Part shown: positions 29,847-40,348 of the stretch, one piece after another
How the letters are laid out: every line of letters starts with the position of its first letter
How positions within the stretch are numbered: the stretch's first letter is position 1
NCBI RefSeq assembly: GCF_000208925.1
Contig: NW_001914908.1
Coordinates: 25,075-78,895 of the forward strand
Length of the DNA stretch: 53,821 nt
From: Entamoeba histolytica HM-1:IMSS
Taxonomy: Eukaryota; Evosea; Mastigamoebida; Endamoebidae
Reading direction: 5' to 3'
Notes under the pieces: model-generated
Seen by the model: the letters and a program-made list of their open reading frames with translations, nothing else
What the model was told of the DNA's origin: nothing
Databases searched by the model: none
Translations under genes and position numbers: made by a program

Positions 29847-30916
29847 ATTAGTTGAAGTATAATTTTACTTTTTTTTTAATGAAACTAATTTCTATCATTT
29901 TTTTTTTCCTTTTTATATTTGAAATTGTGGAAGAAATATTAATAAGAAAAGTCAAATTTCTTTTTTTTTGATGATAATAATAGAATCATATTTTTCTTTT
30001 GAAAGATAAAAAAATTCGTTTTCATTTTATAATCAAAATGTGTTTCATAACTTTGGTTTTTACTATTTTTTATAATTTATATATAAATAATTATATTTTT
30101 TTAGTTTACTAATTTCAATTTTAATCTTCTTTATATCTCATTTCTTATATACAACTTTTTTGTCTAAATACCGAAACATTTTTCATATTTAAAATCCTTT
30201 TTTTTAATAAAAAATTATTATTTGTTGTTATAGTTTTGACCTATTCTAGTTATTTTTTCAATTACAATAAATATGGTAGTTTATTTAATTGTTTTTATAG
30301 TTAATCTATTGTATCAAAAAGTATTTTTTTTCCTTCTTTATATGAACATAAAACACGAATCTGATAGTACTTACATAACGTTGTTATTTATTTTAGTTAG
30401 TTATTGGTTACATTATCTGATAAATTTTTGCTATTAGAATGGTTTATTTTTAGTAAATTCTCATTAAAGGATATATAATTTTTATACAAAGATATAATTT
30501 AAATATTTCTATATATTTTTAATTGAATTGTTTATTATCTATTATTAAATGTTTTTGGTTAGTATTAAAATTTCCTACTTTCTTTAGGTATAAGAGGTGT
30601 TATACAAAAGTAATTAATATTTTCTAATTCATATTTCCTAGTCATTCAAATAATTAGAGGGATGTTGTAGTAAAAGATTAATTTTAATAAATAGTCAACT
30701 TAAAAAAAGACAATGTTTTGAGTTACTTAAAATAAAAATAAATAGAATATATTACAATATGAGAAATGTAAAAATGTTTTTCATTTTTTAAAAAAAATCA
30801 TTTAAACTTGAACAATTTTTTTCTGGTTAATTTAAAAAAGGATTTTAGTAAACCAAAATTATCAGACAGAAGAAAAAGAAAGAAAATCTATTTGAAAACA
30901 AATTGATTAGATTCAA
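29847..30916. other. Gene-free AT-rich spacer
   Basis: About 1.07 kb, very AT-rich with several T-runs. No coding frame, tRNA or repeat unit was recognised. The last part must hold the kinase gene promoter; AGATTCAAATG at the start codon resembles an initiator. Confidence 0.5.
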
Positions 30917-33900
30917 ATGCAACACCATAAACTACTGCCTATATGTTTTGCACTAATCATTTTAGTTTCAACAGGATATCCATGCAATGATTTTTGTTTG
31001 AGCTGTATCTATGGACAATGTGAAATATGTGATGAAAAGGCAGGAATGCTTATTTCTTGTGGTGGGTGTCAAACTGGCTATTATCCTTTCGGGATGAGAT
31101 GTGAAAAGATCGTAAATCAACCAAAAACGTGTGAATCTTTTTTGACATCTTTTCCATCAAAATTTGTCATTAATAATTTCTTAACTTTAACTTTTCCAGA
31201 CATAGTTTATTTTGTAGAAACTCCTTGCTTTAATACGTTACCTTATTTAATTCAACAAACTAAAGGATATTATTATGTACTTTATTCAGAGAATAATCTT
31301 TATTCATTTAGTTCAAATTCTCTATTACTAATAAGTATTCAAAATTCATGTTCAAGTTGTGTACAAGTATTTGATACTGAACATCCTTTTTATATTTTAT
31401 TAGAGAAAAGAGAGTATGTTCTTTTTTTGTCAGGAATGGTATCAACTCAATTAACTATTCAAAGAACTGACCTTTATTCTTTCGCTTCAATATTTGATTT
31501 TAATAATCAAACTCAATATAATCAAATAAGAAAGAATTATTATGGTAATACATTGTGTTATAATCATAATATTCTTGGTCATTGGTTTCGATTCGTTGGA
31601 AATAAAACTGTTTCGTATCAAATTAAAACAACTGGAAGTGATGTTATTCTCTCATTACAAACACAACATTCATGTATTGGAATGTATTCTAATTTAACAT
31701 CTCTATCTGTTATGTTTCGTTATAATGAAGAAACATTAATTTTTGGGAGTGGAGATTCACTTCAAATAACTGTTTCTTGTGTAGGATGTATTGGTGGAGT
31801 ATGTAGTTCAAAGTTTCAAGAATGTTTATGTGAAAAGAATTTTGTATCAATTAATGGAGAATGTACAAAATGTGGAAATGGAGTATTAGATGATGGAGAA
31901 GAATGTGAATTAAATCAACCATTTTGTGATAATCAATGTAAATGTATAGAAGAATATTACTATGTTAATGGAAGTTGTGTTAGGAACTATTGTGGAAATT
32001 ATCGTCTTGACCCAGGAGAAGAGTGTGATGGTGGATTAGGTTGTGATAAACGATGTAAATGTACTAGGAGATATAAACCAAATGGAAATGTATCATGTGA
32101 ATATAAATATTTAAACAATATAATTTTTGTTTCATGTTTTGTAGGAATTTATGCATTGTATTACTTTATAGTATTAGTTGTAACGTTAATTAAATCTAAT
32201 AAAATATCTAAAGTTATGAAAAATACAAAAAAAGAAGGATTGATTTGTGGTACAATTATTCCATTTAATAAAGAAGGAAAAAGATATATTCCACTTGAAT
32301 CACTTCATAACTACGTCGTTTTTAATCCATCATCAGTTACATTTAATGATTCTACAATAAGACCGGATGTAGATGAAGTTGCAAGAACAAAAATCTGTAT
32401 TACTAATTGTAGAAAAGAAACATTAAGCTTTATATTACATGGTCATGAAGAATATAAATATGAGTTAGTCTTTGAACCGTCTGTAGGAAATATTCGTGGA
32501 GGACAAACTGTTGTAATTAAAGTTAAAATTCTTATTCGATGTACAACAATAATTAATAATAAAAAAATACCCATTACATTGGAATGGGGAAATTGGAAAA
32601 TTGTACGTCACTCTATGGAAGATGAAGACATTCTAAATCTTTCAGAAAAAACAGAACATTCAGAAGACGAAGTGGATGATGACGATGAAGTAGAATCAAG
32701 TGAAAGTAATGGTGAAAAAAAAATAACAAGAATTTATACTTATTTAAATCTTAATGCAGAATCCGCAGTATCTACTAAATTAGATTATGAAGAAGTTAGA
32801 TTAGAACAACCACCAGTTGGAGCAGGAACATTTGGAATTGTTTATAGAGCTAAATGGAGGAAAATAGAAATTGCTGTTAAAGTATTAAAAACTGATATGG
32901 TTGATTTAAAAGATTTAATGCCTAATTTTGAACAAGAAGCAGAATTAATGGAAAGACTGAGATGTCAAAATATTGTTAATTTTATTGGAACTATTGTTAC
33001 TCCAGATACTTTATGTATTGTTACAGAATTTTGTACATTGGGGTCTTTAAGAAAATATATGAAATTAAATAAAATGACTACATTAATGAAAGTAAGAATA
33101 TGTCAAGATATAGCTATTGGGATGGGTTATCTTCATCAAAATGATATCATTCACCATGACTTAAAAACTGATAATGTTTTAGTATATTCTAAAAATCCAT
33201 ATGATCCTGTTGTTTGTAAAGTTAGTGATTTTGGAACATCACAAGCATTTATTGAATCTTCCAATACTATTACTATTCGTGATGTTGGTACACCAATGTA
33301 TATGGCTCCTGAAGTACATAGAACGGGAAAATTAACATTAAAATCAGATGTTTTTTCATTTGCTATTTGTATGTTAGAAATATGGTTAACTCATGACCCT
33401 TATCCAATTATTGAATTTCATGACGGTGATAGTGTATTAAACTTTGTTTGTTCAGGAAAAAGAATTGGAATACCAAAAGATTGTGTTTATAGAGAAATTA
33501 TAAAACAGTGTTGGCGTCAAAAACCTGAACGACGACCTGGCTTTTCACAAATTAATGAAATGATTAGCACATTGGTTCAGTCAATAACAACAAAAAGAAA
33601 AGAAGAAATTCTACCAAATTCTAATATCAAATCACCTGTAATTGATAGAAACATAACTAGATCAGGGTCAAAGTCTAGGCTTGGTATTGTTTATAAGAAT
33701 CCATCATTAAAACATAGTGCTAGTAATTTACTAAAACCAAGAGCAAGGAGTGGTGGAAAAAAAGGTGGTTATTCTTTAATGGTTCCAAGATCTACCTCAG
33801 CAAAAAGTGAAGAAGAAAAACTTATACCAATTAACCAATTACAACAACCTGAAACAAAAGAAGAAGAAGACCCACATATATTACTTACAACCCCTGATAT

Positions 33901-34255
33901 AAAAACAGGTAGTGCAAGTACTAGTGATAGTATAAAAATTAATGACCAAATAAATAAATCAACTAAAATGTTTATGCCAACTAATTCCCCAATAAAAATT
34001 GTTGGTACTGTAAAATCAGAAAATGAAAGTAGTGATACAGAAGAAGTAGACTTTGAAAATAAAACTAGAAATAGTTTAGGTCAAAGTTATGATAATGATA
34101 AATTAAATAAACCAGTTGAACCAATGGACGACATGGAATATTTAGATTTCTTAGACCCACATAGACTTTGTAAACGAGAAGCTACAATAAGAAGAAATGC
34201 TACCATGATTAATTATCCTTCTTCAAGAAAAGGAAATTGGCTCAATTTTAAATAG
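30917..34255 (+). CDS. Transmembrane receptor-like kinase (Entamoeba TMK family)
   Basis: 1112 residues. An N-terminal signal peptide (about 1-22) leads to a Cys-rich ectodomain with CxxC pairs near residues 23-60 and an EGF/TMK-type Cys-rich run at about 290-395 (CDGGLGCDKRCKC). One membrane helix lies at about 403-427 (FVGIYALYYFIVLVVTLI). A beta-rich, MSP-like region (about 440-570) and an acidic stretch follow. The kinase domain, about 631-895, has the glycine loop GAGTFGIV (635-642), Lys655, HHDLKTDN (746-753), DFG (771-773) and APE. HRD is replaced by HHD, so the usual Arg is missing. The domain is most like tyrosine-kinase-like (TKL) kinases. A 200-residue polar tail rich in Ser and Lys may be a regulatory target. 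TMKs are a large Entamoeba family implicated in surface signalling; the ligand is unknown. Confidence 0.9.
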   Translation: MQHHKLLPICFALIILVSTGYPCNDFCLSCIYGQCEICDEKAGMLISCGGCQTGYYPFGMRCEKIVNQPKTCESFLTSFPSKFVINNFLTLTFPDIVYFVETPCFNTLPYLIQQTKGYYYVLYSENNLYSFSSNSLLLISIQNSCSSCVQVFDTEHPFYILLEKREYVLFLSGMVSTQLTIQRTDLYSFASIFDFNNQTQYNQIRKNYYGNTLCYNHNILGHWFRFVGNKTVSYQIKTTGSDVILSLQTQHSCIGMYSNLTSLSVMFRYNEETLIFGSGDSLQITVSCVGCIGGVCSSKFQECLCEKNFVSINGECTKCGNGVLDDGEECELNQPFCDNQCKCIEEYYYVNGSCVRNYCGNYRLDPGEECDGGLGCDKRCKCTRRYKPNGNVSCEYKYLNNIIFVSCFVGIYALYYFIVLVVTLIKSNKISKVMKNTKKEGLICGTIIPFNKEGKRYIPLESLHNYVVFNPSSVTFNDSTIRPDVDEVARTKICITNCRKETLSFILHGHEEYKYELVFEPSVGNIRGGQTVVIKVKILIRCTTIINNKKIPITLEWGNWKIVRHSMEDEDILNLSEKTEHSEDEVDDDDEVESSESNGEKKITRIYTYLNLNAESAVSTKLDYEEVRLEQPPVGAGTFGIVYRAKWRKIEIAVKVLKTDMVDLKDLMPNFEQEAELMERLRCQNIVNFIGTIVTPDTLCIVTEFCTLGSLRKYMKLNKMTTLMKVRICQDIAIGMGYLHQNDIIHHDLKTDNVLVYSKNPYDPVVCKVSDFGTSQAFIESSNTITIRDVGTPMYMAPEVHRTGKLTLKSDVFSFAICMLEIWLTHDPYPIIEFHDGDSVLNFVCSGKRIGIPKDCVYREIIKQCWRQKPERRPGFSQINEMISTLVQSITTKRKEEILPNSNIKSPVIDRNITRSGSKSRLGIVYKNPSLKHSASNLLKPRARSGGKKGGYSLMVPRSTSAKSEEEKLIPINQLQQPETKEEEDPHILLTTPDIKTGSASTSDSIKINDQINKSTKMFMPTNSPIKIVGTVKSENESSDTEEVDFENKTRNSLGQSYDNDKLNKPVEPMDDMEYLDFLDPHRLCKREATIRRNATMINYPSSRKGNWLNFK

Positions 34256-34799
34256 AAGAAGAAAGAACTTTTATCAATATTAGACTTAATTAATTGTTTA
34301 TTTTAACTCATTAAAGTCTTAATCCTTTTTTTTTTTATTAAAATTGTTGTTTCCTGAATCTTTTCTTCTAACTAAATACCTATCATAGGTAAATCCTATA
34401 CAACCAATCATATATTATTTATTATTATACTCAGAATAATAAAGGTGTTATTCATATACGAGGATAAAAATATCTCTTATTATCTTTTTTTATAATATTC
34501 TATTCAATCCATCTCTTCTAACATAAACAGAACCAAATTAGACAACAAAGCAATAATAATCACAATAACTCCTTAATGTTTTTTTTGTAAACTACTAAAA
34601 AAAGATTTTATGGTATTTGAAAAAATTTTTGAAGAAATTCTTTTGTCTGTCAATAATAATTATGTAGAAACAGTATGAGAAAAGTTCTTTTTGTCTAAGA
34701 CTACTAACTTGAGAAAAATTTAATGAACAGAGTAAAAACGTTTGAAAATAATCCTATAAGAGTACTAAAAAATAAAGTTATAAATATACTTAGGCTATT
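34256..34799. other. Intergenic region
   Basis: 544 bp, AT-rich with poly-T runs. GTTATAAATAT at about 34779, some 20 bases before the next ATG, could be a TATA-like element. Nothing else was recognised. Confidence 0.45.
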
Positions 34800-35612
34800 A
34801 TGACTCAGAAAAGCCTAGTTAGTACTTCATTCATTACTTCTATGAAAAGTCAAACGTTAGATATTAAATCAATAACTCCAAGGTGTGAGTCATTCCGTTC
34901 TTCTTTCTCACCATTTTCTGACGTTGAAATTTCTTTACCACCAAAAATTTGTAAAACACCTGAGCCATGGACGATGATGAAAAATCGTCATAGAAGACTA
35001 ACTCTTGATGAATTTTGTTTATCTCCAAATTCTCCAGATGTTATATCATATGATGAAAGTCAAAGAGTTTGTGACACAGTTCTTCCTTCAGAACCAACAT
35101 TAATAGGAGTAAGAACAATTGATCTATCTACACTTAAACAAGTAATAAAAGATCACGTTTATGTTGAAATTATTGATTGTAGATATCCCTATGAATATAA
35201 TGCAGGGCATATCAAAGGTGCTTTGAATCTTTGGAATGAAGATCTTTTATTAAATCATTTTCCAATAGAAAAAGATTTACCTCAAAGTCCATCAATTTTA
35301 CTTTTCTATTGTGAATTTTCTGGAACAAGAGCACCTGCATTAGCACGTCATTTCAGAAGAACTGACCAACATAGTTGTAATCCATATCTTATTTATAAAG
35401 AAGTCTATTTAATAGATAAAGGACTTTGTGAAGTTTTTGAACATTACAATGAAATATGTGAAGGTGAGTATATAGAAATGAATGATGAACGATTTGTTGT
35501 TCAAAAAAAGGAATGTTCTCGTATTGTTGCTTATATAAGAAAGGGAAGACAAGTTTCTTCTCCTAGACATTCTAATATTACTCCATTATCACTTTCAGCT
35601 AACTCAATATAA
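34800..35612 (+). CDS. Cdc25-like rhodanese-fold phosphatase
   Basis: 270 residues, ATG start. The first 100 residues are Ser/Pro-rich and likely regulatory. Residues about 105-230 form a rhodanese/Cdc25 domain: YVEIIDCRYPYEYNAGHIKG (121-140) is the Cdc25 signature, and CEFSGTR (171-177) is the CX5R active-site loop with catalytic Cys171 and Arg177. The CEFS start is characteristic of Cdc25, which activates cyclin-dependent kinases by removing inhibitory phosphates. The residue before the Cys is Tyr where Cdc25 has His, which may lower activity. Arsenate reductases of the Acr2 type share this fold and remain an alternative. Length is short for animal Cdc25 but fits protist members. Confidence 0.82.
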   Translation: MTQKSLVSTSFITSMKSQTLDIKSITPRCESFRSSFSPFSDVEISLPPKICKTPEPWTMMKNRHRRLTLDEFCLSPNSPDVISYDESQRVCDTVLPSEPTLIGVRTIDLSTLKQVIKDHVYVEIIDCRYPYEYNAGHIKGALNLWNEDLLLNHFPIEKDLPQSPSILLFYCEFSGTRAPALARHFRRTDQHSCNPYLIYKEVYLIDKGLCEVFEHYNEICEGEYIEMNDERFVVQKKECSRIVAYIRKGRQVSSPRHSNITPLSLSANSI

Positions 35613-35702
35613 AAAAGAAGAAAATAATATAATAAACTTCTTTATCTTTACAAAAACAATTCATTTCATTCAACAATTTTATATTGAATCTTACATTTCA
35701 TT

Positions 35703-36557
35703 TTATTGGTTCTGTTCATTTTCTTCACTTAGACAATCACAGTACATCATATATTCTCTTGATACAATTACTTTCATTGGATCACATGATACTTGTTTTG
35801 AAAAAGGATTGAACAATTCCCAATATGATGCAAATCGTAATATTTGATGGATGTTGGTTGATATTCCTAAATCATAAGGAGTAATAAATCTACGAAGATG
35901 AGATGGCTGATGGATATAGTCTATTATATTAGAACTTATTTCTAATGATGTTTGATTTGTTACTATCATCAAAAAATGTCCAAAAGCAAAAATAAACAAT
36001 GCACTTCCTAATACACATTCAAAAGTAAATAGTAGTTTAATTGAAGTAGAAAAAGGTAATGGATATGTTGTTATTGCACCAAGTAATAATGACAAGGATA
36101 ATGAACTTATAAACAAAAAGAAAAACCTAATATTGTGAATTCCTATACATTGACCTACCCAAATACAATGATGGTCCATTCGATAAATACAACAATCACA
36201 AATTTGACAATGATGACATCTGAATGGTTTTAGACATTGACAAGTTTCACAACTTATATAAGGAGAATTTACTAAGTCACCATCAAAATATTCACAAAGT
36301 TTTGATGTTGGAACTGTATCTAAGTGTTTGGTAAACACAGTTCGAATATACATAATGACAAAAAATGAAATTAAGTACAAAGATAATAAAGTCAACACAA
36401 TTGAAACAATTAAAGGGTATTGTAAATAATATAATGGTATCACTTGAGTTATATGAATGAAAACAAGCAAAATAAATAAATACAAAGCAACAACAAGTAA
36501 AACTCCTTGGATACATCTTCCTCCATAATATAAAAAAGAATTAAATAACGACGTCAT
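35703..36557 (-). CDS. DHHC-type protein S-acyltransferase
   Basis: 284 residues, ATG start. The enzyme attaches palmitate to cysteines of target proteins at membranes. Two N-terminal membrane helices (about 15-40 and 47-72) precede the Cys-rich domain CETCQCLKPFRCHHCQICD with the active-site DHHC at residues 128-131 (MDHHCIWVGQCIG). Two more membrane helices follow (about 143-170 and 178-200). The C-terminal cytosolic tail has no ankyrin repeats. This is the standard four-helix layout, and all Zn-binding Cys/His positions of the domain seem present. It converges with the Cdc25-like gene, 90 bp between stop codons. Confidence 0.92.
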   Translation of the reverse strand: MTSLFNSFLYYGGRCIQGVLLVVALYLFILLVFIHITQVIPLYYLQYPLIVSIVLTLLSLYLISFFVIMYIRTVFTKHLDTVPTSKLCEYFDGDLVNSPYISCETCQCLKPFRCHHCQICDCCIYRMDHHCIWVGQCIGIHNIRFFFLFISSLSLSLLLGAITTYPLPFSTSIKLLFTFECVLGSALFIFAFGHFLMIVTNQTSLEISSNIIDYIHQPSHLRRFITPYDLGISTNIHQILRFASYWELFNPFSKQVSCDPMKVIVSREYMMYCDCLSEENEQNQ

Positions 36558-36682
36558 GTCAAAAACTTTCTGACAAAATAAAGTCAGTTTTTTTCTTTTA
36601 ATATTAGTAAAAATAATAAAAACATTAGTTAAAAAATATTTTTATATTTTATGATTGTTGTTATTTCATTCAAGTTTTTTAT

Positions 36683-38422
36683 TTAAAGTAAAGCAAATGG
36701 AAGCATTGGAAACTCATTTCTATCATCTTCAAAGTCTTCATCTTGAACTGTAAACAATGTGCTAAGAAATGGACCTAACTTATATGACCCATCGCTTAAC
36801 ATTTGTTTTATTTGATCAATAATTTCTTGTGAAGGATTTTCTTCTGATTGCTTCTTTTCTTCTATCATCCCATTTGTTCTATTATCTATTTCTTCTTCTG
36901 ATTTTATTTCATGTGAAATGAATGAATCAATTTCTTGGTCTTCCACAATACCACCCATTGCTTTTACTTGAACAAGACGTTGTCCTTCATTTGAATATTC
37001 TTTAAGTTCAGTATTTTCTTGTTTTTTGGTTTCATTATCTTTCTTTTCAACTTCTTCTTTTTCCTTCATGTCTCTTAGTTTTTGTTTTAAATCATTAATT
37101 TGTTTTTTCATTTCATTATTCTCTTTTATAAGTCTAGTGGTTTCTTCGTCTCGTTTGCTTTTTTCTTCTTTTATGTTTTGAATTTGTTTTTTCATCTCAT
37201 TAATTTCTCTTTGTAGTTGTTCATTTTCACTTTGAAGTTCTTTTATGTTGTCAATCTCCTTTATATCTTGAGAAGATTCTTGAACTTCCTTTTCTAAACG
37301 ACTTTTTTCTTCTAGTAACTCTTCTTTTTTCTGTTTAGCTTGGTTAAGTTCTTCTCTCTTTTCATCCTCATTGAAATTCATCATATCAAATGATTTATTT
37401 TCTGGTATTACCTCTTTCTTTTCTTCTTGTGCCATTACAGGAGCATCAGACTCTATTGGCTTTTGTTCAAATTGAATTTCTTCCTTATGAGACCCGATTG
37501 GAGTGTCAAATGAAAAATCTCCTGAAAAGGCATTTTCAAAAGAACTAAAAGCAAACTGAGTATTGTCATTAGTTTTTTGCTCTACAGGTACTTGTGTTTT
37601 TGTTTCACCTTCACTTGGTGATAATGTTTTTGGTGGTGGTATGAATTTAGTAGGTTTGAGAGGTTGTGTTACTTGAGGCGTAATTTCAACTTTAGGTTCT
37701 TCAGATTTCTGAGACTTTAATTGTTGTTCAACAACCTGATACTCCATTGTTTCTTGTGAGGGTTGTCCTGTTTGTTGATCAAAAGAGAAGTCATTAGAAA
37801 ATACATTAAGTTGTTGTTGGTTATTAAATTCAAATGATTGTTGTTGATTATTAAATTCAAATGATTGTTGTTGATTATTAAATTCAAATGGTTGTTCTGT
37901 ATGTTGTGCTAAAGACTCGGTTTGAACAAGATTGTTTGAGGTTAGTGTCTCAGCAGCAATTTCTCTTAAAAGATTATAATGATCATTAGCAGATTGTTTT
38001 TTGACTTGGGGTTGTATTGGTTGTGGCACATCTTCAGTTGTTTGTTTTTCTGAAGACGGTGGTTGGACTTGGATTTGTTGTTGTGAAGCAGGATTGAGAG
38101 AAGAGGGGTTGGTCATTGGAGGTTTTATATCAGCACATCCTCTTTTAGTTGTAGAAGGTGGTGGTTCAAATTTAAATTTTGCAGGACCTTTTGATAGAAC
38201 ATTTTGTTGGGTTGACTGTTGATTAACTTGAGGGTCAAAAGTTGAAAATTGAGAAAAGTCGTTTTGGAATGTCACAGGAAAATTGTTTGATGACTGTGAA
38301 GAAAATTCATTCGAAGAAAAGTCATTAAATTCTTGGTGTTGTTGAGAGAAGAAGTTGTTTGATTGAGAATTACCTGAGAGTGACGAGTCAAAAGGAAAGT
38401 CTGAAGAGAAGTAATTTTGCAT
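36683..38422 (-). CDS. Gln/Asn/Phe-rich protein with long coiled coil
   Basis: 579 residues, ATG start, no known family. The N-terminal 60 residues are Ser/Asn/Phe/Gln-rich. Pro/Gln-rich tracts follow, with three tandem copies of a 9-residue unit with core SFEFNNQQQ near residues 175-205. Residues about 350-470 form a strong coiled coil (KKEELLEEKSRLEKEVQESS...). The C-terminus (about 535-579) is more globular. This composition is common in endocytic or stress-granule scaffolds, but there is no NPF, EH or UBA motif to support a specific role. It is transcribed divergently from the RBR ligase gene, with only 112 bp between the start codons, so the two may share control elements. Confidence 0.75.
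   Translation of the reverse strand: MQNYFSSDFPFDSSLSGNSQSNNFFSQQHQEFNDFSSNEFSSQSSNNFPVTFQNDFSQFSTFDPQVNQQSTQQNVLSKGPAKFKFEPPPSTTKRGCADIKPPMTNPSSLNPASQQQIQVQPPSSEKQTTEDVPQPIQPQVKKQSANDHYNLLREIAAETLTSNNLVQTESLAQHTEQPFEFNNQQQSFEFNNQQQSFEFNNQQQLNVFSNDFSFDQQTGQPSQETMEYQVVEQQLKSQKSEEPKVEITPQVTQPLKPTKFIPPPKTLSPSEGETKTQVPVEQKTNDNTQFAFSSFENAFSGDFSFDTPIGSHKEEIQFEQKPIESDAPVMAQEEKKEVIPENKSFDMMNFNEDEKREELNQAKQKKEELLEEKSRLEKEVQESSQDIKEIDNIKELQSENEQLQREINEMKKQIQNIKEEKSKRDEETTRLIKENNEMKKQINDLKQKLRDMKEKEEVEKKDNETKKQENTELKEYSNEGQRLVQVKAMGGIVEDQEIDSFISHEIKSEEEIDNRTNGMIEEKKQSEENPSQEIIDQIKQMLSDGSYKLGPFLSTLFTVQDEDFEDDRNEFPMLPFALL
37811..37893 (-). repeat. 27-bp coding minisatellite, three copies
   Basis: ATTAAATTCAAATG recurs every 27 bp (near 37822, 37849 and 37876). 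The repeat is in frame and encodes Phe-Glu-Phe-Asn-Asn-Gln units of the Gln-rich protein. Near identity of the copies suggests recent expansion. Confidence 0.85.
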
Positions 38423-38534
38423 GAAAAGTTAGATTATTAAGATTTAATTATCTAGTTTTTGAAAAAGAGATTCAATATGAAAAGACAAAGAAAGAAAAGA
38501 AGAAAAAGGAAGAGACAAGAAAAAAAGCTAAATA

Positions 38535-40345
38535 ATGGAAAATTTTAAGAAAATCTTTCTTAATAAAACAATAAATTGTGAGGATTGCTTGTTTGTTCAT
38601 CTAGTTTTCTTTAACATGACATAGTTTCATTTTTATATAATAGAAGAAGTATTGGCATATTCAACAAAGCGTATATTTGTAATAATTGTGGTGCCTTTAT
38701 TATTTGTAAGCATTGTCATCTTGAACATCATCCATGTGCTGTGTGTTCAACTATTAACAACAACCAAATTATACAAAGGTTCAAAGGCAAGAAAGTCAGA
38801 CTGATTTCAACGGTTGTCCAAATGGGATTTTCAGTTGTTATTGCTACAAACTCATTAATACGTTCTGGTTGGAATGTTGATTCAGCAGTTCAAAATGCGT
38901 TGGCAATGCAAATTATTGAAGATGAACGTAAAAAGAGGGAAGAAAAAAAGAGTCTTCAGCCTATCAAAAAACCAATATCCAAACCAACCTACATTTCATT
39001 AAAACCATTGTCTTTTGAACCAAAAGAAAAAAATAAGGTTGAACAGAAAATGAATGGAGAAACTGATTCCGATGATGAGCAAGATATAATAAATAAATGG
39101 TCTTATGAAATGACCAATAACCCAAAATTTGAAATACTAACAGAAGGAGATATTTATGAATTATTTTTAAGTGAAATTAATGAATATGTTGAAACATATG
39201 ATGTAGACCTTGATGAAGCATCAACAAGAATTCTTTCTAATGAAACAAGTAATAAAAGTAAACAAAACCAAAGTTATAAATCATTTATTACAGAAGGAAC
39301 ATGTCCAGTCTGTTATGAAGATGGAATATTAGTTGGTGAACGTTGTAGTCATAAATTTTGTTTAAATTGCTGGAATGAATACCTTCTTATGAATGGTACG
39401 TTGTCTTATAATAGTTATAGGTGTATGCAAAGTGACTGTGAACAACATCTTTCTCTTCAATTCGTATTATCTTATTGTAACAAAAACAATATTGAAAAAT
39501 TCAAAAAAATGATTGTTCAAAATTATTTAGAGCGTAATCATCAATATCAAAAATGTTGTGGAATTGATTGTGAACGAATTATTCATGTTATCAAAACAGG
39601 AAAACCACTTTTTAAAGTTAGTTGTTATTGTGGACATGAATTTTGTTTTGGATGTGGAAAAGAAAGACATGAACCTGCTTCATGTAAAGAACTTAGTGAA
39701 TGGGAAAGTTTATACCAAGAAGACTCTGAAAGTATGAGAATGATTGAGTCAATATCTAAACCTTGTTTTCATTGTGGGTTAATGACTGAGAGAACTAAAG
39801 GATGTAATCATATGACTTGTCCTAGATGTCATGGAGAATGGTGTTGGATGTGTCGAGGAGATTGGAAGACTCATGGGACAAAAACTGGTGGTTTCTATAA
39901 ATGTAATTTATATGAAACCTCTAAAGCAAAGAAATTAGATGAAGCTACTGAACAAACTAAAGAAGAAAGTGAAAGGTATCAATATTATTTTGAACGATTT
40001 ATGAATCATAAAGTTCAAATAAGACTATTTCATGAAGAAGTTGAAAATAAAAGAAAATTATTTTCTAAAACAAAAAACTTAAATGATGTTGAAATATTGA
40101 ATTCTATCTGTTCAATTATTGAAGATGGAATACGAACTCTTCAATACTCATACGTTAAAGTCTTCTTCTTACCAAAAGAAGATTTATCACCAGACTTATT
40201 TGTTTTTCGTCAAAATGTACTTGAAATAACTATAGATAGACTTGCTGAGAATGTTTATTCAATGAAAAGTCCAAGCCAATTACCAATGTTGTTAGAAGAG
40301 GCTATGAATTGTAAAACAGTTATAAATAATTTAATTCAATTATAA
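38535..40345 (+). CDS. RBR-type E3 ubiquitin ligase, Ariadne-like, with ZZ-like finger and UBA-like domain (two exons)
   Basis: Spliced from 38535-38590 and 38644-40345, giving 585 residues. The unspliced frame would start at a GTG and lose the N-terminal finger. Residues 15-50 carry Cys pairs with spacing C-x2-C-x12-C-x2-C-x5-C-x2-C and then HH-P-C, most like a ZZ finger. Residues about 72-111 read as a UBA domain (VVQMGFSVVIATNSL, GWNVDSAVQNAL). The RBR module follows: RING1 from Cys239 (CPVCYEDG), IBR about 318-366 (CYCGHEFCFGCG) and RING2 from Cys393 (CFHCGLMTERTKGCNHMTC) with likely catalytic Cys406 in GCNHM. An Ariadne-like helical region (RYQYYFERFMNHK) ends the protein. It should take ubiquitin from an E2 onto Cys406 and pass it to substrates. 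It ends 3 bp from the stop of a gankyrin-like gene. Confidence 0.87.
38591..38643 (+). other. Intron of the RBR ligase gene (53 bp)
   Basis: Starts GTTTGTTCAT and ends ATAATAG. It interrupts a codon after its second base (TT|A) and keeps frame with the downstream exon, adding Cys pairs that complete the zinc-finger pattern. Confidence 0.85.
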
Positions 40346-40348
40346 TAA

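Noticed and set aside
38741..40345. RBR ligase starting at the GTG of the longest uninterrupted frame
   Set aside because: Non-ATG start; upstream codons are open, encode Cys pairs, and join through a canonical intron to an ATG exon.
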